From Desulfobacteraceae bacterium (GTDB taxonomy: Bacteria > Desulfobacterota > Desulfobacteria > Desulfobacterales > UBA5616): 6,200 nucleotides of DNA. Within the stretch, counting starts at the first letter, position 1; each line of letters starts with the position of its first letter. The notes beneath the pieces were generated by a model. It searched no databases. It was given only the letters and a program-made list of their open reading frames with translations, and was not told the origin of the DNA. The translations under genes were made by a program, and so were the position numbers. Location of the stretch: contig JAUXEW010000173.1 in assembly GCA_030620375.1 (NCBI GenBank), positions 1 through 6,200 of the forward strand, given 5' to 3'. Shown here in pieces: positions 1-6,185 of this stretch.

Positions 1-73
1 GGGAATGTTGCTGTTATGCTATATATCTCTAAACAGAGTTCGTATGACTTTTGCCAGACTTTCAAAACTTTGT

Positions 74-87
74 AATTCTTTAGAATT
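74..87. promoter_or_regulatory. Small perfect dyad, possible operator
   Basis: AATTCT and AGAATT form a perfect 6-bp inverted repeat separated by TT, about 140 bases before the first start codon of the operon. The size would suit a small regulator site, but it is AT-rich and short enough to occur by chance. No regulator gene is adjacent. Reported as a weak candidate only. Confidence 0.15.
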
Positions 88-114
88 GAGCGCTGATGCG
101 TCACTTCGTGTCAC

Positions 115-146
115 TTGAACCCTTGAATCCTTGACCCCTTGTACCC
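115..146. repeat. 8-bp tandem repeat, four copies
   Basis: Four consecutive octamers read TTGAACCC, TTGAATCC, TTGACCCC and TTGTACCC. The period is exactly 8 bp with one or two changes per unit. It sits about 80 bases before the start of the dehydratase operon. Each unit begins TTGA or TTGT, so the array contains several -35-like hexamers (for example TTGACC at 131), but no matching -10 box was found. It is probably a short non-coding intergenic repeat; a regulatory role is unproven. Confidence 0.7.
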
Positions 147-212
147 TCTGGGATCACACCTGGTCAATTGGAGATAACCCACTTATTTTGCCTTAATTAA
201 CACCAACTAATC

Positions 213-217
213 GGGAG
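213..217 (+). promoter_or_regulatory. Ribosome binding site of the dehydratase large subunit
   Basis: GGGAG lies 11 bases before the ATG at 229, slightly longer than ideal spacing. Two more in-frame ATGs follow at 235 and 241 (M-N-M-T-M-A-E-K). The ATG at 229 is nearest to the site and is preferred. A start at 235 would put the site 17 bases away, and 241 would be further still. Confidence 0.6.
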
Positions 218-228
218 ATGATCCTAAA

Positions 229-1497
229 ATGAATATGACGATGGCTGAAAAGGTTATGGCCCGGGCTTCCGGACAAGCCCAGGCAAAAGCGGGTCAATAT
301 GTAACGGCAAAGCCTGACCGTATGATGGTCCATGAGGCTTTTGCAGCTTGTGCCTGGATTTTAAAGAGTATGGGTATAAAGGAGTTGTATGACCCAAACC
401 GGGTGGTGGTTATGCTGGATCACTATTTTCCCGCACCTTCGGTTTCCATGGCCGATGTTCATATCATGATCCGGCAGGCCGTTGAGGAGTTCGGCATAAA
501 ACATTTCTTGGGTTATAGCGGGATATGCCATCAGGTGATGTGTGAATCCGGACATGTAATCCCCGGCCGGCTGATTTTAGGAACGGATTCACACACCACT
601 TCCTATGGTGCTTTTGGGGCCGCGGGAACGGGTATCGGTCAGACGGAGATGAGTTACGTGCTGGCCACCGGAGAGATATGGATGATGGTTCCGTACACGA
701 TCCGGTTTCACCTTACCGGCGGGCCGGTTCCCGGCATTATGGGGAAGGACATTATCCTTCAAATCGCCGGTGACTACGGTACCGAAGCGGCTCAATACCG
801 ATCGATCGAGTTTTATGGACCGGTGGCTGATAGAATGTGTCTTTCCGATCGTCAGACAATGTCCAACATGGGAGTTGAAATCGGGGCAAAGTTTTCCTTT
901 TTTGAAGCGGATGAAAAGGCGGTAGCATACGTCCGCAAGCGTACGGATGAGCCGGTAGACGCCTTTGGACCGGATGAAGGGGCAGCATATGAGGCAACCC
1001 ATATCGTGGATATCACCGACATGGAACCCCAAGTGGCTTTTCCTCATAATCCGGGAAATGTCAAGCCGATTTCGAGCACCGGGAATGTGCCGGTAGCGCA
1101 GGCCTACCTGGGCTCTTGCACCAACGGCCGGTTGGAGGATATTGCGGTTGCCGCCCACATACTTAAAGGGCGAAAAGTACATCCGAAAACACGCATGTTG
1201 ATAGCTCCGGCCTCGAAAGAAGTCATTCTGGAGGCCACGAAATGCGGTTATACCAGGGATCTTATGGAAGCCGGCGCCCATATTCTACCCGCCGGATGCG
1301 GCGCTTGCCCGGGCGGCCACATGGGACTGTTGGGAGGAGGAGAGGCCTGCATATCATCGACCAACCGAAATTTTCGCGGTAGAATGGGCAGTGAAAACGC
1401 CCATGTTTATCTGGGTTCCCCGGCAACGGTGGCTGCATCCGCCATTACAGGCCGGTTAACCGACCCCCGGGAATTCTGGAATGAAACCACGGTTTGA
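229..1497 (+). CDS. 3-isopropylmalate dehydratase / homoaconitase family, large subunit (LeuC/HacA-like)
   Basis: This 422-aa cytoplasmic protein is the large, [4Fe-4S]-carrying subunit of a two-subunit aconitase-superfamily hydro-lyase. Such enzymes move a hydroxyl group by dehydration and rehydration of a 2- or 3-hydroxy acid. The length fits the archaeal-type LeuC2/HacA group (about 420 aa) rather than the roughly 470-aa enterobacterial LeuC. Visible family motifs are AEK near the start, D30-x4-H35-E36, DH at 64-65, GTDSHTT at 118-124, and the three predicted cluster ligands: C297 in GSCTNGR, and C357 and C360 in CGAC. The C-terminal STNRNFRGRMGS block (377-388) is typical. Nothing appears truncated. 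The small subunit starts 12 bases downstream and a decarboxylating dehydrogenase follows, so the enzyme almost certainly feeds that dehydrogenase. The substrate (isopropylmalate, homocitrate, citrate or another alkylmalate) cannot be fixed from this subunit alone. Confidence 0.9.
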   Translation: MNMTMAEKVMARASGQAQAKAGQYVTAKPDRMMVHEAFAACAWILKSMGIKELYDPNRVVVMLDHYFPAPSVSMADVHIMIRQAVEEFGIKHFLGYSGICHQVMCESGHVIPGRLILGTDSHTTSYGAFGAAGTGIGQTEMSYVLATGEIWMMVPYTIRFHLTGGPVPGIMGKDIILQIAGDYGTEAAQYRSIEFYGPVADRMCLSDRQTMSNMGVEIGAKFSFFEADEKAVAYVRKRTDEPVDAFGPDEGAAYEATHIVDITDMEPQVAFPHNPGNVKPISSTGNVPVAQAYLGSCTNGRLEDIAVAAHILKGRKVHPKTRMLIAPASKEVILEATKCGYTRDLMEAGAHILPAGCGACPGGHMGLLGGGEACISSTNRNFRGRMGSENAHVYLGSPATVAASAITGRLTDPREFWNETTV

Positions 1498-1509
1498 GGA
1501 GGGTGTCAT

Positions 1510-2016
1510 ATGAAAACCATTATTAGCGGAAAGGTTTGGAAGTTCGGCCATAATATTGATACAGATGCCATGGCACCATGGAAGACACTCAATGCAGGCT
1601 GGGAGGAACGAAGCAGCAGCGTCCTCCACATCCGTCCGGGATTTATCGATCAGGTCGGTTCCGGAGATATCATCGTTGCCGGTCGCAACTGGGGTTGTGG
1701 CTCCAGTCGAGAGCAGGCGGCCGAAAACATGAAGCTTCTGGGTATAGGGGCGGTGGTGGCGGAATCGTTTGGCCGTATTTATTTCAGAAATTCCGTGGCA
1801 ATAGCGCTGCCAAGTATAGCATGCACGGGTGTTTATGATGCTTTTGGGGAGGGCGACGAAATGGAAATCAATCTGAATACAAGCCGGGTGTTTAACTTAA
1901 CGCGCGGAATCGAGCTTAAAGGAGAACCTTATACCCCGGACATGTTGAAGATTATTGAAAAAGGGGGCCTGATGAATGTTTTAAAGGAACGGATGTCTGA
2001 ACACCAGGGAGGTTAA
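1510..2016 (+). CDS. 3-isopropylmalate dehydratase / homoaconitase family, small subunit (LeuD-like)
   Basis: This 168-aa swivelling-domain subunit pairs with the preceding gene product to complete the hydro-lyase active site. The length matches archaeal-type small subunits (about 165 aa). Family marks are GKVWKFG followed by NIDTD (15-19), the GCGSSREQA block (62-70) with the substrate-binding S-S-R, and SFGRIYFRN (86-94). Two substitutions stand out. The usual Asp of GDNIDTD is His14. The specificity loop after NIDTD reads P23-W24-K25-T26-L27-N28 instead of the P-x-x-Y-L-x-x form that, in characterised archaeal enzymes, separates isopropylmalate from homoaconitate users. The start is well supported by GGAGGG at 1498-1503, six bases before the ATG. 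Translation is likely coupled to the large subunit. The family call is firm; the substrate is open and may not be 3-isopropylmalate. Confidence 0.9.
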   Translation: MKTIISGKVWKFGHNIDTDAMAPWKTLNAGWEERSSSVLHIRPGFIDQVGSGDIIVAGRNWGCGSSREQAAENMKLLGIGAVVAESFGRIYFRNSVAIALPSIACTGVYDAFGEGDEMEINLNTSRVFNLTRGIELKGEPYTPDMLKIIEKGGLMNVLKERMSEHQGG

Positions 2017-2021
2017 CATCA

Positions 2022-3089
2022 ATGACGACAAAACAGGTTGCAGTGATCGAAGGAGAAGACGCCTCTCCTGAGGCGGTCCGCCCCGTAGTTGAATTGATTG
2101 ATCAGATGAATCTCGGCATAGAATGGGTCTATCCGCCGGTGGGGGATAAGGGTGTCGAACGCTTTGATTCGGTATTCCCCGAGGAAGCCAAAGAAATGAT
2201 CGATGCCTCGGATACGACGCTATTTGGGGCTACCAGTGGCAAGAGCGCCTTTGCTTTATTGTATTTGCGATGGGGAAAGGAAACCTATGCCAATGTGCGC
2301 CCCGCAAAATTTCTTCCCGGATATCACAGCCCGTTATCCAATCCCACGGGGATTGACCTGGTTATTGTCCGTGAAAACATGGAAGACCTGTATCTCATGG
2401 TGGAGGGAGAACTGGAAGATCTGGCACCGGCCAACCTGACCAGTCCTATTCTGCAGAAATCGGTGGCCGATATGGGCCCCGGCAAGTACGGGGTAAAGAT
2501 AATTACACAAGCCGGTACCAAGCGGGTTTCAAAATTCGCCTTTGAACTGGCCCGACGTCGTAAAGCACAGGGCCGCCCGGGCAAGGTAACGGTATCGTCA
2601 AAATACAACATGTTGCCACAGAGCGACGGCCTGTTCAAAGAAGTGGCCGGCCACGTGGCCGAATCCTATCCCGATATCGAATCAGAGACCATGATCGTGG
2701 ATAATTTGGCCCATTACCTGGTGGTTTCGCCTCAGAATCTGGATGTGGTTCTGCTGCCCAATCTCTATGGCGATATTCTTTCCGATGCTGCGGCCGGCCT
2801 AATCGGTGGATTGGGGCTTGCCCCGAGCGGTTGTTATGGCGAAAACTATGCCTATTTTGAATCCGCTCATGGGACGGCTCCGGACATCGCCGGGAAGAAC
2901 ATAATCAACCCCACGGCAACCCTGCTTTCTGCGGCAATGATGTTGAATTACATCGGATGTGTGGCAGCATCAAGCGCCTTAAAAACCGCGCTGGAAAAGG
3001 TTTATAAAGAGGGGCGTTTTCTGACGCCTGACCAGGGGGGAACGTCGAGCACAACGGATTTTGTAGATGCGGTGGCACAACGCCTCTAA
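2022..3089 (+). CDS. NAD-dependent isocitrate/isopropylmalate/homoisocitrate dehydrogenase family protein
   Basis: This 355-aa beta-decarboxylating dehydrogenase would oxidise and decarboxylate the 2-hydroxy acid made by the upstream hydro-lyase to a 2-oxoacid, using Mg2+ or Mn2+. Recognisable elements are R83 and NVRP (91-94), RENMEDLY (117-124, matching RENTE-type motifs), catalytic K194 in a KYNMLPQSDGLF context, and the metal-binding aspartates D227 (VDN), D251 and D255 (GDILSD). HGTAPDIAG at 283-291 is the cofactor loop; its D288 indicates NAD rather than NADP. The N-terminal loop is unusual: GEDASPE at 11-17 replaces the near-invariant GDGIGPE. The RENMEDLY stretch and the TYANVRPAK lead-in look closer to isocitrate/homoisocitrate dehydrogenases than to typical LeuB. 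It begins 5 bases after the small-subunit stop; AGGGAGG (2006-2012) inside the end of that gene is the binding site. Substrate unknown; tartrate/malate-type relatives are a less likely alternative. Confidence 0.87.
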   Translation: MTTKQVAVIEGEDASPEAVRPVVELIDQMNLGIEWVYPPVGDKGVERFDSVFPEEAKEMIDASDTTLFGATSGKSAFALLYLRWGKETYANVRPAKFLPGYHSPLSNPTGIDLVIVRENMEDLYLMVEGELEDLAPANLTSPILQKSVADMGPGKYGVKIITQAGTKRVSKFAFELARRRKAQGRPGKVTVSSKYNMLPQSDGLFKEVAGHVAESYPDIESETMIVDNLAHYLVVSPQNLDVVLLPNLYGDILSDAAAGLIGGLGLAPSGCYGENYAYFESAHGTAPDIAGKNIINPTATLLSAAMMLNYIGCVAASSALKTALEKVYKEGRFLTPDQGGTSSTTDFVDAVAQRL

Positions 3090-3128
3090 TCTAACAAGGG
3101 CAATCCGGAAATGCTGATAAAAACCGGT
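3090..3128. other. Short convergent intergenic gap
   Basis: Only 39 bases separate the stop codons of the two convergent operons. CCGG at 3106-3109 and CCGG at 3124-3127 could pair, but the stem is only four to five base pairs and there is no T tract in either direction, so no intrinsic terminator is called. The two transcription units may overlap at their 3' ends or end by a factor-dependent route. Confidence 0.5.
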
Positions 3129-4367
3129 TCACTCTGACATCGCGTTTTCTACGCTGGGATTCATTCGTCGAAGAGAAGGACTGAAAGCATAAAATAGAAA
3201 AGCAATGGTCATGGCCATAACAGATGCCAATCCTACCGCTAAGGGAGCGCCATATAGCTCGGCAAGGGCGGCCACCGGCAGCGTTCCTAAAAGTGGAAGG
3301 GAGAACGACATCATGAGAAAGCTGGAAATTCTTCCGCGCACGTGATCGGGAATTACAAGCTGAATTGCCGTATTATTCATTGTACCGAAAATGCTTGCAA
3401 AAATACTGGCCGTAAAAACAAAGGGAAGGGCCAACAGGAAATAGGGACTGAATGAGAAACCTAACAGGAAAACACCAAACGCCGTTATGCTCGTCATCAT
3501 CCACCCTAAACGGTGGCTTGTATTCCCGATGGATGCGACCCAGATAGATCCAACAACTCCTCCGGCTCCACCGACAGCACTCAATATTCCCAATCCTTTT
3601 GATCCGACTTCCCAGACTTTGTCTGCAAAAACGACAAGGAGATTCTGGAAAGGCATCGCCAGGAACATCGGTATGAGGCCGAAAAGCAGAAGAATTAGAA
3701 CCAGCCGGTTTTTTTGAACATACACAAATCCATCTATGACGCTCCTGGCCACCGATGCCCGTTTGGCCTTTTCGGGCGATGGAGCGTTCTCCACACGAAA
3801 CATGCAGAGTATGCCGATAGCGTAAAGTATGACGCCGGTAATGTAGGTATTTGATGTACCGATAGCATCGATTAAAAAACCGGCAGTAGCCGGACCAACG
3901 ATCCTCGTGGTGTTCATTCCCGCCATGTTGATTGCAATGGCTTTGCCAATACCGAATTTGCCGACAATGTTGACGACAATAGCGGTGCGAGCCGGCATAA
4001 TGAACGGAAAAACACAACCCATCAACACAGCGCCGCAGAGCAGATGCCAAAATTGTAGTTTGTCTAAAAGAAGCAGTGTTGTGATAGTCAATTCACTCAT
4101 CAATACCAACCCCTGCCCTAAGATGATGATATTACGCCTGTCCATTCGATCTGAAATTACGCCGCCTATGGGTGCTATGAAGAACATGGGGATGGCGATA
4201 GCTACCATAACCATGCCTAAGGCGAGCTCGCTTTCCGTAAGCTTAAAAGCTAACCAGGCCCGTACAATTCCCTGACTTCCCATGGCAAAGAAAAAAGCCA
4301 TGTTACTTCCGAAAAGCCACCGGAACTGGGGTGACCGGAGTGGTGAAACAGTGACTGTTGGTTTCAT
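3129..4367 (-). CDS. MFS exporter, EntS/MFS_3-type
   Basis: This 412-aa integral inner-membrane protein has about twelve hydrophobic segments split by a basic central loop (about 192-222, NAPSPEKAKRAS and following). It belongs to the major facilitator superfamily, proton-driven antiporters. Motif A between helices 2 and 3 is clear: G68-G69-V-I-S-D73-R74-x-x-R77-R78. Other marks are PARTAIV (125-131) and, in the second half, PDHVRGRISSF (340-350), which is common in the drug/siderophore exporter branch (EntS, MefA-like). That branch exports small molecules such as macrolides or siderophores; the cargo here is unknown. The ATG at 4367 was chosen because the protein then begins directly before the conserved first helix. 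A longer in-frame reading from TTG at 4451 would lie inside the upstream gene. The binding site is a weak AAAAAAAGAAG purine run 10 bases before the ATG, so translation may be coupled to the peptidase gene 19 bases upstream. Confidence 0.88.
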   Translation of the reverse strand: MKPTVTVSPLRSPQFRWLFGSNMAFFFAMGSQGIVRAWLAFKLTESELALGMVMVAIAIPMFFIAPIGGVISDRMDRRNIIILGQGLVLMSELTITTLLLLDKLQFWHLLCGAVLMGCVFPFIMPARTAIVVNIVGKFGIGKAIAINMAGMNTTRIVGPATAGFLIDAIGTSNTYITGVILYAIGILCMFRVENAPSPEKAKRASVARSVIDGFVYVQKNRLVLILLLFGLIPMFLAMPFQNLLVVFADKVWEVGSKGLGILSAVGGAGGVVGSIWVASIGNTSHRLGWMMTSITAFGVFLLGFSFSPYFLLALPFVFTASIFASIFGTMNNTAIQLVIPDHVRGRISSFLMMSFSLPLLGTLPVAALAELYGAPLAVGLASVMAMTIAFLFYAFSPSLRRMNPSVENAMSE

Positions 4368-4386
4368 ATTTGTGGCGCTTCTTTTT

Positions 4387-5880
4387 TTAGTTATTGCCTG
4401 ACTGAAACATACTTGTCTTTTTAGGTTCTTTTCCAATAACAACCCCGACAAAGCACCCGCCGCCGCCTCCGGTTTTGGTGTTGCCGGTCAACAATTGAAC
4501 ATCAAGGATGGCGGCAGCTCCCGGCGTGACCGCTATCTCGCGTTCTTGGGATATGTATCCATCAGCATAAAAGTTAAGGGTGTAGGTGCCGGGCAACAGC
4601 ATCCTGTGATAATTGCCCACCTGAGGATCCGTGTATACACTGTGATCTATGCCGTTGACACACACTTCAGCCGGGATCGGTGTTCCGGTGACGGCATCGG
4701 TCACCACCCCTCGTATTCCGATATGGGACTGCTCTATATACGTAATCATGGCCTCGCGGTTATCTTCCCATATTACGGGGATCAGGGAAGGATCGGGCCA
4801 TTTAGTGTCGTGCAGTTCAATTGTTACCTCGTTGCATCCAATCCAGACATATGCCCAATCCTGCATCCCGCCATAGATAGGGTACCACTGCTGTCCGATC
4901 GAAATTCCGTGGTAGAATTGACCATTGTACATGGGTTCGTTTAAAATGGCATATGCCTCCGCAATATTGACAAACAGGTCGTTATCCGGATTGAGGTCAG
5001 GGTTATCATCTCCGTCTAAATCTATCCGGCCATCCCAGGGATAACTGACCACCAGCGCTCCGGAATGGAAGTTGGCTGAAAGGGTAGGCGAGTGCATCAA
5101 GGCCCAGTTCATGATGGCTGAGGTTTCGGGCTCTCTCCCGGCTGTGGTGTTAACCGGATCAGCAACCTGGTCCGGGAAATTGCGATTTAAATTCACGCCG
5201 TTGGCATTATAACGGGAACCTGCAGTGTAACCGTCCGGATTCATTAGCGGCATAATCCAGATTTCCGTGTTGTTGATAAGTTCTGTGATTCTCGGACTAA
5301 CATTATAATAGTCAACCAAATAATTGATCAATCGTAAACACAGCTCCGTTCCAACCGGTTCATTGCCGTGCATGGTTGCGATGTAATGAAACTCAGGCTC
5401 TTCTTCTTCAGTATCAACGTTATCAGAAATTTTTATCCACCAAAGCTCCCGTCCCTGAACCGTTTGCCCGGCGCTTTCCAGCAGGCATAGATCCGGGTTG
5501 TCCGAAGCGACGGCTTGTAATTCCGCTGAGAGTTCTTCGTAAGTATGGTAAAATTCGCCGGTTTTTATTTGCTGGCTTGATCTAGTCGTTTGAAGCTGCA
5601 AATCACGGGTGATTTTTTCAGCGTCGGGTACCCAATTGATATAAACACCCCGTGATTGTAAGGTTTTAAATTCTTCCTCGGTGACATAGGCCAGAAGCAC
5701 GTTATCCCGGACGCTGTCGATATCAATTTTCAGTCCGGCCAGATCTAGAATGTCAAACCGACCGGTAAGATAAACTTCCACCGGTTTTTTATCGAAAAAG
5801 TGCCATTTACCGGTATCAGCCGATACAAAGGCCGGACCAAGAATTAAAAAGGTTAAAATGAATCGTACGGGTTTTCTCAT
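4387..5880 (-). CDS. Secreted M14 zinc carboxypeptidase (carboxypeptidase D/E-like) with regulatory-like C-terminal domain
   Basis: This 497-aa exported metallopeptidase would remove C-terminal residues from peptides outside the cytoplasm. It has a Sec signal peptide (MRK, hydrophobic 7-19, likely cut after V-S-A21). An uncharacterised N-terminal domain follows (about 22-100). The M14 catalytic domain (about 110-385) carries zinc ligands H171 and E174 (HGNE) and H272 (NFHSG), substrate-binding R233 (NLNRNF), GGMQDW (337-342), and catalytic E355 in EVTIEL before KWP. The block order (YPWDG, DNDLF, GGMQDW, TIEL) matches the carboxypeptidase D/E/M branch. A carboxypeptidase-regulatory-like beta domain follows (about 388-463). 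The tail holds G471-G475, C476, F477 and ends 20 residues later with no membrane segment. An aspartate-rich DLDGD-type loop (about 287-301) may bind calcium. Start: an in-frame GTG at 5919 would spoil the signal peptide, whereas ATG 5880 has a good binding site. An MFS exporter gene follows at 19 bases. Confidence 0.92.
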   Translation of the reverse strand: MRKPVRFILTFLILGPAFVSADTGKWHFFDKKPVEVYLTGRFDILDLAGLKIDIDSVRDNVLLAYVTEEEFKTLQSRGVYINWVPDAEKITRDLQLQTTRSSQQIKTGEFYHTYEELSAELQAVASDNPDLCLLESAGQTVQGRELWWIKISDNVDTEEEEPEFHYIATMHGNEPVGTELCLRLINYLVDYYNVSPRITELINNTEIWIMPLMNPDGYTAGSRYNANGVNLNRNFPDQVADPVNTTAGREPETSAIMNWALMHSPTLSANFHSGALVVSYPWDGRIDLDGDDNPDLNPDNDLFVNIAEAYAILNEPMYNGQFYHGISIGQQWYPIYGGMQDWAYVWIGCNEVTIELHDTKWPDPSLIPVIWEDNREAMITYIEQSHIGIRGVVTDAVTGTPIPAEVCVNGIDHSVYTDPQVGNYHRMLLPGTYTLNFYADGYISQEREIAVTPGAAAILDVQLLTGNTKTGGGGGCFVGVVIGKEPKKTSMFQSGNN

Positions 5881-5886
5881 ATAAGG

Positions 5887-5890
5887 CCTC
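5887..5890 (-). promoter_or_regulatory. Ribosome binding site deciding the peptidase start
   Basis: On the minus strand GAGG (within TTGAGG) lies six bases before the ATG at 5880, an ideal spacing. It supports starting at this ATG, which puts M-R-K and the hydrophobic signal core at the true N-terminus, over the in-frame GTG at 5919. Confidence 0.7.
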
Positions 5891-6014
5891 AACCCGGACA
5901 AGCCGAACTGGTGAGCCACAGTTTTGGCATTCTGTTTGTTTTATTGTTGTTTAAAAAACATAGTCCTCAGGGCCAGGTCAGAGACCATAGGCTATGCCGG
6001 AATATTTCGATAAA

Positions 6015-6035
6015 GAATCCAGAATTCAGAATAAG
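6015..6035. repeat. Three heptamers related to the main array
   Basis: GAATCCA, GAATTCA and GAATAAG follow one another with a 7-bp period. They share the RAAT/RATT start of the larger array at 6102-6185 and are separated from it by about 66 bases of less repetitive sequence. They are probably part of the same repeat family. Confidence 0.5.
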
Positions 6036-6185
6036 GTTTTCGCCTTCGGCTCACTCAGTATTATAAGATAAGTAGGCGCATAGCGACATTCGAACCTTTC
6101 TAATTTCTGATTTCTAATTAACAATTGATAATTAACAATTGATAATTGACAATTGCTAACTGCTAATTGCTGACCTCTGAATTCT
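6021..6185. repeat. 10-bp inverted repeat pair bracketing 165 bp
   Basis: AGAATTCAGA at 6021-6030 is the exact reverse complement of TCTGAATTCT at 6176-6185. The enclosed 165 bp is non-coding and contains the main heptamer array. This layout would suit a small miniature-inverted-repeat-type element. However, the arms contain the palindrome GAATTC, which recurs in the heptamers, no target duplication is visible next to the arms, and no transposase is present. The pairing is certain; the element interpretation is weak. Confidence 0.35.
6102..6185. repeat. Period-7 tandem repeat array, about 12 units
   Basis: Twelve consecutive heptamers fit a 7-bp period with the approximate consensus RATTNCT or AATTGAT. 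The core is AATTAAC, AATTGAT, AATTAAC, AATTGAT, AATTGAC, AATTGCT, AACTGCT, AATTGCT (6116-6171), so the first four units also form two exact copies of a 14-mer. Outer units (AATTTCT, GATTTCT, GACCTCT, GAATTCT) are more diverged. It lies more than 200 bases upstream of the peptidase start, so it is intergenic and AT-rich. Confidence 0.75.

Larger units (their letters stand above)
1..228. other. Intergenic region upstream of the dehydratase operon
   Basis: No coding region could be supported here on either strand. The stretch is AT-rich for its first 90 bases. It then holds a direct repeat of GTCACTT (100-106 and 110-116), a four-copy 8-bp tandem repeat (115-146) and the ribosome binding site of the first gene. 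The promoter of the three-gene operon must lie here or further left, but I could not find a -35/-10 pair with good matches at proper spacing, so none is called. No gene end is visible at the left edge, so the upstream neighbour is outside the window. Confidence 0.6.

Noticed and set aside
589..1281. Long minus-strand open frame (230 codons) opposite the dehydratase large subunit
   Set aside because: It lies wholly within a gene with intact family motifs. Its translation shows no recognisable domain and no ribosome binding site was evident.
3104..3130. Possible terminator hairpin between the convergent operons
   Set aside because: The CCGG arms give only a four to five bp stem with no T run on either side.
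3373..4050. 225-codon minus-strand frame inside the MFS gene
   Set aside because: It is the shifted reading of the exporter gene on the same strand. The product is rich in Cys, His, Arg and Trp and lacks the hydrophobic segments of the real frame.
4368..4451. N-terminal extension of the MFS protein from a TTG codon
   Set aside because: It overlaps the end of the peptidase gene, adds 28 residues with no family counterpart, and the ATG at 4367 fits the first helix.
4495..4944. 149-codon plus-strand frame opposite the peptidase
   Set aside because: It is antisense to conserved catalytic-domain codons and has no domain signal of its own.
5881..5919. N-terminal extension of the peptidase from GTG
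   Set aside because: It would place 13 extra residues before a clean signal peptide. The ATG at 5880 has GAGG at ideal spacing.
6042..6050. GCC-TTC-GGC mini hairpin as an RNA element
   Set aside because: A three-pair stem is too small and the flanks do not extend it.
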